Assembly: GCA_944326765.1 (NCBI GenBank)
Contig: CALVFE010000012.1
Span: 1-39,792, forward strand
DNA length: 39,792 nt
Direction: 5' to 3'
Origin: an uncultured Elusimicrobiales bacterium
GTDB lineage: Bacteria > Elusimicrobiota > Elusimicrobia > Elusimicrobiales > Elusimicrobiaceae
Below the pieces are notes generated by a model that was not told the origin of the DNA, did no database searches, and worked only from the letters and a program-made list of their open reading frames with translations. The position numbers and the translations under genes were made by a program. Below, piece after piece: positions 1 through 8,416 of this stretch (positions are counted from its first letter, which is position 1; every line of letters begins with the position of its first letter).

Positions 1-262
1 AGATAAAAGCCGATCGAATCACGCGGCATTTATAGGCACGCTCCTTGCTGCCGCGGCAGGCGTAACAATGCCCGCCGCCGGATTTGAGTACCGCGCCGCA
101 ACGTTTACACACCCACGGCCCCGGCGGCTGCAAAGCCGCCGCGCACGAAGCACATAAGGGAGCTTCTTCCCGCCACGGCAAATCCCGGCCGCAAGCAAAA
201 CATGTACGCGGAAACCAAAAATACAAAAAGAGTTTAAGCGAATTTTCCAAAAACTTTTTCAT
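1..262 (-). CDS. comF: ComF family protein, N-terminal part (runs off the window edge)
   Basis: Reading the minus strand from the ATG at 262 gives 87 codons with no stop before the window edge. The peptide starts MKKFLENSLKLFLYFWF and carries four CxxC pairs (Cys21/24, 37/40, 52/55, 66/69), the usual N-terminal zinc-ribbon layout of ComF/GntX proteins, followed by the start of the phosphoribosyltransferase-like part (RVIRSAF). In known ComF proteins this cytoplasmic PRTase-fold domain supports uptake or processing of transforming DNA. The start lies only 4 bases after the stop of the SprA-like gene, so the two are probably cotranscribed; no strong Shine-Dalgarno is visible, which suggests translational coupling. 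The catalytic half is outside the window, so intactness cannot be judged. Confidence 0.85.
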   Translation of the reverse strand, partial: MKKFLENSLKLFLYFWFPRTCFACGRDLPWREEAPLCASCAAALQPPGPWVCKRCGAVLKSGGGHCYACRGSKERAYKCRVIRSAFI

Positions 263-266
263 ACCG

Positions 267-3200
267 TTAAAATTGCACTGTTACGTTTGCCGCCACATTA
301 TAGGCGGTATAATCTTCGGTTTCCACATAGGCATGGTTCAAAAGGGTAAACCCGCCGCCCACGGTAAAGCGCAAATTCTGAGAAAGTTCATAATCCAACG
401 AAGTACTGAAATCAAATTTTTGATAGTTCTCCGTTACTTCCACCGGCGAACGTTTGTCCGTATAAGAAAACGTGGTGTTCCAGATTACGCGGTTGGTGGC
501 ATTGTACATTTTGTTGATAAAAGGCAATTTAAAACCACGCGGCAGGTTGAAATCCCAACGCAGGTTTAAACTGGGGGTGGTTTCCGTACTGCTTTCGCTG
601 ATTTGCCCGGCCACCAGCCATTTATCATGCGAAGTATAAAGCAATTTAGGCGTTACGCGCATAGAACCAATATAGAAAGACGTCTGGGCAGAGATATCAT
701 TATCCTGGATACGTTCCAAACTCGTTCCGGCACGCAAGTCTGTTTTATCGGACTCTTTGCGCGTATAGTTAAGCACCGTATCAAAGAAATTAAACAGCAT
801 AAACCGCAAATCGCCGCCATATTGGGTGGTATATTGTTCATCTGTTCCCGTAGTAGTTTGCTCCACCCAGCTGTAACGCAGTTTGAGGTTCGAGGAACTG
901 AACCAGCGCCCGCCATAAAAGAATTTCTCCAAATCCGAGATGGAAAACGTCATATCCGGCAGGGTTAAGCTGGTGGAGTCATATAAAGTGCCGGTCTGGT
1001 CATTGGTCTGAAGGGTTTTGGTAAAGTTATTAATCAGCGAAATAGTTTTAAGCGGAGCGGCGGCGCCTCCCAAGTTATATTGCGAAAGCGGACTCCAGCG
1101 CTGCGTGGAGGTGAAGGTATCGCGCAAAATCAAACTTTTGCGGTACCCGTATTCGCCCACATCTTTCAGCGAACTGCGGATCCACAACTCTTTGCGCGAA
1201 TCGTAATCGCTGTCCACGTCATACCAGGAATCCGCGTCTTGGATACGATAGCTGGAAGAAATCACAAACGTATTAAAAAGTTTACTGTTGGGAAGCAATT
1301 CATTTCCATTCAGCGTAAGCGAAATGCCGCCGTCGGCGTTACGATTGATGGTTTTCACTTCGCCAACCCCCACCGCCACCTGCTGTCCGGAAGCGGTAAT
1401 GGTTTTGGCCGTGAGGTTATTGTTTTCCACGGTGCTGATGTTATAACTTATTGACGGAGCCAGCCATTTGGTAATTTTCCAGGTACTGTTAAAACCCGTA
1501 TTTTGGCTCATGGCTTTGGGATAACTGATATTTTCGGCAGAATCCACCTCATACGTGGTTCGGTTTTCTTTGCTTTTGCTCAAGCTGTAGCTGGGCGTAA
1601 AGTTAAAATTATTGGTCGGCTGGTACGTTACCTTCATATTCATTTTTTGGGTATTTTCGTCGGTATTATAATAGCTGTCGGACTCCAGATGCTTAGCACG
1701 GTCGTAATCGATGGTGGAATCGGTAATATGATATCCGGCGGTGATATTTTTAAATGCTCCGGCGGAATGTGTCAGTGTGGCGCCGTAGGTACGGGCATCA
1801 TCTTTGCGTTTCATGGCATCATATTCCACGGTATCCATGGTATATTCCAGCCCGATCTGAGGCAAATTCTCTTTCTTAAAATCCCCGCGGACTACCGCAC
1901 GTTGGCGATCCACCTTTCCTTTGTCCAACAAACTGATGGTGTTATAATCCGTAGTATCGGTAACCATGGGCGTTACCGTAGAAGAACGCGTCAAATTGGC
2001 TTCCATGGGAAATTCTTGAATCTTATCTACTTTCAAGAAATACTCCTCTTCCGTGATTTCCTGGTTCTTAGATACCGCCAGCGGCGTTTCAAAGTTGCTG
2101 TCCTGATACTTATATTTGGCGCCCGCACTTCCCCAGCCGTCAAGCTTTACCACCACATCGCCTTTATAAGCCGTTCCTTCCAATGTGATTGACTCGGCCA
2201 AATGAATCACATTCAGCCACACTTCTCCCCGGCTGCCGATAGCAGCCACTTGATCTAATACGGCGGTATAAACAGCATTATTCTCCAGCACTGCCTGATA
2301 CGAACCATCTGGCTGAACGCTGACCGATTTCACTGTTCCGGCGGAAATTGTAAAATTCGCATCTTTATAAAGCGCCAACCCCGCCTGCAAAATACCACGG
2401 GCGAATAATTTTTCGCTGTTATCCTGCTGAGTGAAAGTATATTCATACCGGCTTTCGGTTTGAACGCCCGTAAACATCAGGCTTACTTCCCGGAAATTCA
2501 TCACGCCGCCCGGCGCCCGGCGGCGCACCACGCGCACATTGTAAGACGGATCGGAAACGTTTTCAAAAGAATCCGGCACGCCGTCTCCGTCCGTATCCAC
2601 CATTTCAAGCGAAATCAGCCGCCAGCCCTGAAAGTTCGTGGGAACAATAATTTTATCGAAATTGGTTTCGGTGCCCACTTTTAAGAAAAACTCCGTTCCG
2701 TCTTGATTGAGCGGGCGCGCGCCTCCTTGTTCCATGGCCCCGTGCAGCAGAAAACGAAATTCCCGATGCTGGGTAAAATCCATGCTGACAAAATTACGGT
2801 TTGCATAGAGCTCACCCGCAGGATCCAGGTCGGAATTATCGTCCCGTACCGCCGGCAATCCGATCGTGTTAAATTTGATGTTTAACGCCTGATCAAGCGC
2901 GTTGGCCGAACCAGTGGCCTGCTTATAATTATTGACCGATCCATACAAATAATTAAACACGGTCAGCCCGTCGCCATTCATATCGGCAAAGATGGGCTCG
3001 TAATTGGTATTATCCACATTATTGATGCCGGCAACGGAGAATTCGTCCGGATTGGTGTCTTCTTGCGCATTCCACGCCGTACCCGATAAAGACACATTGG
3101 CGATTTTAATCTGCCCTTTGAGTTTGCCTGTCCGTCTCATTTCGTCCGTTAATTTCAGCGTAATACGCAAATGACGAACCGCCGTCCACTGTTCTTTTTC

Positions 3201-5918
3201 GTCGGCCGAAAGCAAAAGCGGCATGGTGTAGGTTGTCCACGAAGTGTTGGAAGCGGTATTATTTACCAACCCGTCGATGGCGGCGCCGGCAAAACCGAAA
3301 TTCCCCTGCAAGGGCATACTTTCCGCATCATACACGCCGTTGCCGTTTAAGTCCTGCGTATCGATGCGGCCGTTGGGCTGAGATTCCGGATTATAGACGT
3401 TGTTTACAAAAGGGTTGTAGCGCTCTTCCGTACCGTCCGGGTTTGTAAACAGCCAGCCGATATCTTCGTTAGGCGCCAAGGTATTGCGGCAATAAATGTC
3501 TTCCGTTTTGGGCACATTAGTACCGCACTGAGTATCCATACCGTTTGAAGAATCGGAATATTCGGAGATGTTTCCAAAAGCGAAGTTTACCTGCGGTCCG
3601 TTTTCCTCCCCTAACATCGTTAATTCAAAAGAGGTCTTGCTGGATAAATCCATACCGCTTTGGCTCAACGGATAAACGATAGAAACTTCATCGCGGCCTG
3701 TTTCGTTTAAAAACGGCTCTCCGGTTGACGGATCGATCGTAGTAGCCGGCAAGGTAAAGTCATAATTTAAAATTAACACTTGCTGCTTGTCGTTATAGTT
3801 GGCAATCGAATGCGGATTGATTTCCAGGGAAGGCAGATCTTGCGTATCCCAATGAATGGAATTTAAAAAGGCCGGTTTGCCGCTGGGGTTAGAAGCAAAA
3901 ATCCAGTCCCGGAAGATCATGGACCCGCCCACCTGTTCGGTGGTTTCGTTCATGCTGTCCACCATGGCATAACCGAATAAGTTTTGATTTTTTGTGCTTT
4001 TGGCCACTTCCGCGCTGAAATCCACCGACAGCGGCTCAGCCAGCCGAATATCCTTCCCGTTAATATCCGCCCCATACACCAATAAATCTTTCGAATAGTT
4101 CCCCACCTGCGGCACCGTGCTGGGTTTTTCGCCTCCCTCTTTGAGCATGGTGGCTCCCATGATAATTTTGTCGAATAGTTTATAATCCAACCGGCCGCCC
4201 ATAACGGAATTATTGGAGCTGGAACCCGTGGTCGTATCATAGGTGATATCGATGACGGAATTTTCCGTAATTTCATCGCCCTTATAGAAAGTGATAAAGC
4301 CGGAAGTATAGTCGATGTAATAATCGTTGTTGCGCGTGAGGGTGCGGCCGTTTAATTTCACGCTTTCGGATTCGATTACAATGCCCGATTCAATAAAATA
4401 GGTCTTTACGGTGGATTCATACTGTATTTTAAACGTCAGGTTTTTAGAAGAAGTCGGCGTCGTGCCATACAGTCCCGTATCGTTAATGCGATAAGCCAGA
4501 TTGAAAATACCGGTATCAAAATCCACATCAATATAAGAAGGATAAGTATAATACGCACTGGTAACCGCTTGGCCGTTGGCATCTTGCAGCTGCAAGATAA
4601 AATTTCCTTTTCCGTTATCCTGCGTAATTTTCTGCGCGCCAATATTGTAGTAAGTCTTTAACTCCAGCTTGTTGGCAGTTTCAGTGACCATGGCCGAGCC
4701 CGTTTCAATGGATTTATCGTTCTCGGTTTTAATAAGCTTAATGGTGCCCGTTTTTCCCATCGTATTGCTCAGCTGGTTTCCGCGGGTATCCCGGTAATCT
4801 ACGGCGATTACGCTTTCAGCGGTAATACTGCGTTTAAACGTGATGATGCCGCTGGCATAGTCCACCGTATAATCCACCCCGCGGGTTAAGAGCTGCCATT
4901 TGGCGGGATATTCCGTGCTTCCCAACACGTCCGTAGCGATTTTATCTACAGGCACATAATCGGAGGAAGTGGAAGAATCGTTGCTGTAATAATAAATTTC
5001 TTCGGTGCCGGGCGAAATGCTGCCCATTAAAGTGCGCCATTCGTCGTACGCCGTACGATCGACGGGATAGCGGATATTGCCGCCGTCATCGATATACGGC
5101 CGCACGTTTCCGCCGAATGTCAAGTCGTAATACGTGCGCCGCAGGTAGGAGGTATCCGCCAGGGAAATAATTTCCGATACGCTGCTGCCAATAAACTGTT
5201 TCTGTTTGCTGGAACCTTTCGTCTGCGAGCCGATTAAATAGAGGTTGGCATTGCCATGCTGCAAGTGCATTTTAGCGCCGAAAAGCTGTTTTTGATAAGC
5301 GATAAATTCCGTTTCCGGCAGAGAAAGATTAATATCCCCAAACTCCGCCAATTGCACCAGCTCTCCGGGTTTGCCGCGGTAAGCGACGGAGATGGTTTTT
5401 TCTTCTTCCCGTTGGTCGTCGTAATCGATATCCACAAATACGCGTTCCAAAATCTTACCCTGCATTTTAAGCTGCATTTCCTGCTGCATTTCGAATGAAC
5501 TGGTATTGCGTTGGTCGATATCATTATTGGCGTCTTGCTTATATTTTTGGGCAGCCAGCACAAACCCCAGCACATAACGCCCCGTCAGGGCAATACTGGT
5601 ACCGTAGAGCGGCAGCGAAAGGGTAGGATTTAAAAGCGTAAGATCGGGGATCGGCTCGGGTTCGTTGTCCAGCCGGTAAGACCCTTCCACCGAAGTAACG
5701 GCTTGGCGCCAGAACTCATCGGTAAATTTAAGCAGCTCCGCGTCGTCCGGCGGATCTTCAATCGTAAGGGCTTCTTCTTTTGCGGCTTGTTCTTCTTTAA
5801 AAATAGAGTATTGGTCTTTATCCACCAGGCTGTACGGCAACGATTCGGCGCCGGCCGGCGGAGCGGCGACGAATTGTAAAGTCAGTAAAAGGGCAACAGG
5901 GAGCCGCAGTATTTTCAT
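267..5918 (-). CDS. Giant SprA-like outer-membrane protein (type IX translocon family)
   Basis: An 1883-residue protein with an N-terminal signal peptide (MKILRLPVALLLTLQFVAAP, cut near AGAES) and a C-terminal aromatic strand ending NVTVQF, typical of outer-membrane beta-barrels. Several blocks recall SprA, the Bacteroidetes type IX secretion pore: the GDINLSLP...LFGAKMHLQ block (~194-219), two repeats of the form GVDYTVDYASGIITF (~347-375 and ~531-560), KLFDKIIMGATMLKEGGEKP (~580-599), and mid-protein strands followed by an RLISLEMVD-like segment. SprA is usually about 2400 residues, so this is shorter. A likely -10 (TAGAAT, 5945-5950) gives a leader of about 20 bases; GAGG lies 14 bases before the ATG, too far for a normal ribosome site, and the gap is a pyrimidine tract. 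comF follows. No PorV, PorU or other type IX gene is in the window, so the translocon role is inferred from family resemblance. Confidence 0.78.
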   Translation of the reverse strand: MKILRLPVALLLTLQFVAAPPAGAESLPYSLVDKDQYSIFKEEQAAKEEALTIEDPPDDAELLKFTDEFWRQAVTSVEGSYRLDNEPEPIPDLTLLNPTLSLPLYGTSIALTGRYVLGFVLAAQKYKQDANNDIDQRNTSSFEMQQEMQLKMQGKILERVFVDIDYDDQREEEKTISVAYRGKPGELVQLAEFGDINLSLPETEFIAYQKQLFGAKMHLQHGNANLYLIGSQTKGSSKQKQFIGSSVSEIISLADTSYLRRTYYDLTFGGNVRPYIDDGGNIRYPVDRTAYDEWRTLMGSISPGTEEIYYYSNDSSTSSDYVPVDKIATDVLGSTEYPAKWQLLTRGVDYTVDYASGIITFKRSITAESVIAVDYRDTRGNQLSNTMGKTGTIKLIKTENDKSIETGSAMVTETANKLELKTYYNIGAQKITQDNGKGNFILQLQDANGQAVTSAYYTYPSYIDVDFDTGIFNLAYRINDTGLYGTTPTSSKNLTFKIQYESTVKTYFIESGIVIESESVKLNGRTLTRNNDYYIDYTSGFITFYKGDEITENSVIDITYDTTTGSSSNNSVMGGRLDYKLFDKIIMGATMLKEGGEKPSTVPQVGNYSKDLLVYGADINGKDIRLAEPLSVDFSAEVAKSTKNQNLFGYAMVDSMNETTEQVGGSMIFRDWIFASNPSGKPAFLNSIHWDTQDLPSLEINPHSIANYNDKQQVLILNYDFTLPATTIDPSTGEPFLNETGRDEVSIVYPLSQSGMDLSSKTSFELTMLGEENGPQVNFAFGNISEYSDSSNGMDTQCGTNVPKTEDIYCRNTLAPNEDIGWLFTNPDGTEERYNPFVNNVYNPESQPNGRIDTQDLNGNGVYDAESMPLQGNFGFAGAAIDGLVNNTASNTSWTTYTMPLLLSADEKEQWTAVRHLRITLKLTDEMRRTGKLKGQIKIANVSLSGTAWNAQEDTNPDEFSVAGINNVDNTNYEPIFADMNGDGLTVFNYLYGSVNNYKQATGSANALDQALNIKFNTIGLPAVRDDNSDLDPAGELYANRNFVSMDFTQHREFRFLLHGAMEQGGARPLNQDGTEFFLKVGTETNFDKIIVPTNFQGWRLISLEMVDTDGDGVPDSFENVSDPSYNVRVVRRRAPGGVMNFREVSLMFTGVQTESRYEYTFTQQDNSEKLFARGILQAGLALYKDANFTISAGTVKSVSVQPDGSYQAVLENNAVYTAVLDQVAAIGSRGEVWLNVIHLAESITLEGTAYKGDVVVKLDGWGSAGAKYKYQDSNFETPLAVSKNQEITEEEYFLKVDKIQEFPMEANLTRSSTVTPMVTDTTDYNTISLLDKGKVDRQRAVVRGDFKKENLPQIGLEYTMDTVEYDAMKRKDDARTYGATLTHSAGAFKNITAGYHITDSTIDYDRAKHLESDSYYNTDENTQKMNMKVTYQPTNNFNFTPSYSLSKSKENRTTYEVDSAENISYPKAMSQNTGFNSTWKITKWLAPSISYNISTVENNNLTAKTITASGQQVAVGVGEVKTINRNADGGISLTLNGNELLPNSKLFNTFVISSSYRIQDADSWYDVDSDYDSRKELWIRSSLKDVGEYGYRKSLILRDTFTSTQRWSPLSQYNLGGAAAPLKTISLINNFTKTLQTNDQTGTLYDSTSLTLPDMTFSISDLEKFFYGGRWFSSSNLKLRYSWVEQTTTGTDEQYTTQYGGDLRFMLFNFFDTVLNYTRKESDKTDLRAGTSLERIQDNDISAQTSFYIGSMRVTPKLLYTSHDKWLVAGQISESSTETTPSLNLRWDFNLPRGFKLPFINKMYNATNRVIWNTTFSYTDKRSPVEVTENYQKFDFSTSLDYELSQNLRFTVGGGFTLLNHAYVETEDYTAYNVAANVTVQF

Positions 5919-5993
5919 AAGAAGAAAAAATACCTCATTATTTCATTCTATAATATTTGCTCTTTTCTTCCTATCAACCCTTTCCGAAATAAA

Positions 5994-6015
5994 AAAGGCT
6001 CCTTGCGGAGCCTTT
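5994..6015 (-). terminator. Rho-independent terminator after the protease gene
   Basis: Nine-base-pair stem AAAGGCTCC/GGAGCCTTT with a 4-base loop. On the minus strand it runs into TTTTTTATTTC. It ends the 6030-7196 gene and separates it from the SprA-like gene, which has its own -10-like sequence downstream. Confidence 0.85.
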
Positions 6016-6029
6016 ATCCAATAACTAAT

Positions 6030-7196
6030 TTACTCAATTCCAACCGATATCGTTCGCTGTATAATGCGATGTTTCACAATTTCAAATTCCAAAAAATCTC
6101 CATGCCGCACATCGGCAAATAAACACTCGGCCGCCGCCGGATCAAATTCCCCCGGATATTGAGGCAAATAGACTTTATGCAATAAAGTCCCATATTGATC
6201 AAAATGATATACCCACCCCACCGTTTCTTCCGCTTGCAATAGCATCACCAAACGTCCATACACTTTAAAAGGTATGCCGGCAGGAGTCATTCCTTTTTCA
6301 TAACTGCCGATCAGCCATTCCAGCGTCTGGCGGGCATTCACGGCAAAAACCAACCCCAATTTGGGATCATGACCGCTGTAAATTCCCACCACCTTCCCCT
6401 GTTCATCTAATACGGGACTGCCGCATAACCCGTCAAAATCATCGGAAACATCTGGGCTTTTCATCACAATCTTAACGTTTTGTGCCAGCTGAACCTTCAG
6501 TTCGTCAATGCGGGCAAATCCGTTTGCGGCATAGGGGCTTCCCCACACAATCAATTCACTGGCTTTTGGGGGCAGTGAAGCGGCCACCTGCAACGGCCGA
6601 ACATGCTTTTGCGCGGCAGGAGGCAGCGCAATAATAGCCGCATCGGGCGCATTGATTCCAAATGATCCTGCCCGATTGACGATCAGCCCATTATACACGA
6701 CCGGAGTTCCTTGCGCGTCATACATACGGACAGCCACTGTCCTTCCGGCATGCCCCACTACATGATAGGAAACTACCGCATACAATTTACCCGCCCCGGA
6801 ACGCACCACAAAACCACTGCCCAGCAACTCGCCATTATTCCGCCCAATCACTTCCACCAACGATTGCCGGATATACTTCTCCGTCTTAGCCAGAGGCGAA
6901 AGTTCCGTCTTTTGTAAAGCAACCCGCGCCGCCACTTGCTTTTCAATCAGGCCAGCCAGTTCTCCCGCATTTTGCTTTTCGGGGTTCCCCGCGGTATTAG
7001 CAGCAGATGATCGCACGGAAGAAATCATACCGTTAGAAGGCAGTACCGGCCGGACGTATTTCACTGGCGGAAGGAATAATTTTTCCAACTTACTGGGAGA
7101 CAGAACTTCCTGCACCACAGCTTTTTGCGGAAGTTTTTGCGAAAAGCAGAGAGAAACAGTTAATAAGAAGCACAAAGCGGCCAAGAATTTTCTCAT
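6030..7196 (-). CDS. Secreted chymotrypsin-fold protease with a Cys nucleophile
   Basis: A 388-residue protein from the ATG at 7196, chosen because it starts a clean signal peptide (MRKFLAALCFLLTVSLCFSQ); the reading frame is open upstream to 7301 but that stretch has no signal or ribosome site. Residues about 105-300 look like a trypsin/Deg-type domain: SGFVVRSG, then YHVVGHAG with His145, NAPDAAIIALP with Asp185, and GLCGSPVLDEQGKVVGIYSG, where Cys258 sits at the position of the catalytic Ser of GDSGGP. The C-terminal ~80 residues are not recognised. It is probably periplasmic. A perfect TATAAT (7204-7209) is 7 bases from the ATG with no Shine-Dalgarno, so the mRNA may be leaderless. It is divergent from lptF. 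The protease fold is fairly sure; activity with Cys is inferred. Confidence 0.8.
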   Translation of the reverse strand: MRKFLAALCFLLTVSLCFSQKLPQKAVVQEVLSPSKLEKLFLPPVKYVRPVLPSNGMISSVRSSAANTAGNPEKQNAGELAGLIEKQVAARVALQKTELSPLAKTEKYIRQSLVEVIGRNNGELLGSGFVVRSGAGKLYAVVSYHVVGHAGRTVAVRMYDAQGTPVVYNGLIVNRAGSFGINAPDAAIIALPPAAQKHVRPLQVAASLPPKASELIVWGSPYAANGFARIDELKVQLAQNVKIVMKSPDVSDDFDGLCGSPVLDEQGKVVGIYSGHDPKLGLVFAVNARQTLEWLIGSYEKGMTPAGIPFKVYGRLVMLLQAEETVGWVYHFDQYGTLLHKVYLPQYPGEFDPAAAECLFADVRHGDFLEFEIVKHRIIQRTISVGIE

Positions 7197-7203
7197 ATAA
7201 AAA

Positions 7204-7209
7204 ATTATA
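7204..7209 (-). promoter_or_regulatory. -10 box of the protease gene, 7 bases from its ATG
   Basis: TATAAT on the minus strand; the expected start of transcription falls at or next to the ATG at 7196. The -35 region (TGGTTG, 17 bases upstream) is weak. Confidence 0.55.
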
Positions 7210-7308
7210 CTCGCTTTTCTATTGCCCAACCAGGGCCGGAAGACCCAAACGATATTTAGGCCCCGAAACAAAAACTGATTTTCCCTTCCGACTAGGTTCA
7301 TATTTTGT

Positions 7309-7314
7309 TAGAAT
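7309..7314 (+). promoter_or_regulatory. -10 box of lptF, 7 bases from its ATG
   Basis: TAGAAT followed by AAAAGAT and the lptF ATG. There is no Shine-Dalgarno, so transcription probably starts at the start codon. The -35 region is weak. Confidence 0.5.
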
Positions 7315-7321
7315 AAAAGAT

Positions 7322-8416
7322 ATGCGTATCGGCATTTTTACCAGATACATCGCCAAAAGCCTCCTTACGTTCTTTTTAGGCGTATTAGGGGTGCTTACGT
7401 TTGTCATTTTTATGAACCAGTTCATTCGGATTCTGGATATGGCTATGACGTACGGCACAAGTTTTGGGTGGATTGTATCTTCCTTGCTTAATGTACTGCC
7501 CAATGTGTTTTGCCTAAGTGCGCCGATGGCGTTTCAAATTGCCATTCTTCTAACGCTTACCAATATGAGTGAACACGGAGAACTTATCGCCTTACGCGCC
7601 GCCGGGTTTTCATTTAAAGAAATCATCAAACCGCTTTTTATGTGCGCTCTAGTATTAACCGTCATCTTGTTTATTATGCAAAACTGGCTGACGCCGCGCA
7701 GTTATAAGCGGCTGATAGACCGCCGCAGCGAAGCGCGCAGCAAAATCACAAAAGTCAATCTCGAACCGAAAACATTTTTAAATCTGGGGGAATGGGAGTT
7801 ATATTTGGAAAGCTTGGATAAAAATACCGACGAAGCCCATCAAATCCACTTGATAAAAAAAGAAGACGACGGTGCTTTAAGCACCAAAGTAAACGCCTCT
7901 ACGGGAAAGGTAATTTTAACCAATACCGCCATTGGCCTGCGGCTCGAAAACGGGCAGATGCAGCGGCTTGATGAAAAAGATCCCTCCTCCTTTATTGCGG
8001 CGAATTTTGACGAATATATTATGAGCATCTCGCTTTTAAAAGCCCAATACCGTCGGCTGCGGGTGGGAGAAATGTCCACCACCAAACTCCTGCGGCGTAT
8101 GCGGCAAATGCCCCTGGATCAAGAAACCATCAATGAATATCGTACCGAAATCAGTATGCGAAACGTATTGGCTTTTTCTCCAATTATTTTGCTTTTTGTC
8201 AGCTGCCCGATTGGCTTTTCTTTCGGGAAACGCACCAATAAGGGCTGGGGAATGTTATTTAGCGTGATTATCATTTTTACCTTCTATCTATTAATGACGT
8301 TGGGGCTTTCTCTAGGCAAAAAATACGGCTCGATTGCCTATCCGGGCCCGTGGCTGCCGATTGTAGCGGGGGCGTTTGCCGCCCGATATTTGTGGAAAAA
8401 GAGGTTGAACATCTGA
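7322..8416 (+). CDS. lptF: LPS export system permease LptF
   Basis: A 364-residue YjgP/YjgQ-family permease. Membrane segments near residues 10-35, 55-80 and 95-120, a periplasmic beta-jellyroll-like middle (~125-270), and three C-terminal membrane segments (NVLAFSPIILLFVSCPIGFSF onward) match the LptF/LptG plan. With LptG and the LptB ATPase this inner-membrane complex pulls LPS out of the membrane and hands it to the LptC/A bridge. The stop overlaps the start of the next permease as TGATG, so both are coupled. Which of the two is F and which G is assigned only by order. Confidence 0.9.
   Translation: MRIGIFTRYIAKSLLTFFLGVLGVLTFVIFMNQFIRILDMAMTYGTSFGWIVSSLLNVLPNVFCLSAPMAFQIAILLTLTNMSEHGELIALRAAGFSFKEIIKPLFMCALVLTVILFIMQNWLTPRSYKRLIDRRSEARSKITKVNLEPKTFLNLGEWELYLESLDKNTDEAHQIHLIKKEDDGALSTKVNASTGKVILTNTAIGLRLENGQMQRLDEKDPSSFIAANFDEYIMSISLLKAQYRRLRVGEMSTTKLLRRMRQMPLDQETINEYRTEISMRNVLAFSPIILLFVSCPIGFSFGKRTNKGWGMLFSVIIIFTFYLLMTLGLSLGKKYGSIAYPGPWLPIVAGAFAARYLWKKRLNI

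Noticed and set aside
84-569. Plus-strand open frame across comF and the end of the SprA-like gene
   Set aside because: The minus strand holds the CxxC-rich ComF start and the SprA-like C-terminus; the plus frame has no motif or ribosome site.
1503-2192. Long plus-strand open frame (229 codons) inside the SprA-like gene
   Set aside because: Antisense to a gene with signal peptide, family motifs and barrel end; the plus-strand protein is Ile/Phe/His/Gly-rich with no start signal, a typical shadow frame.
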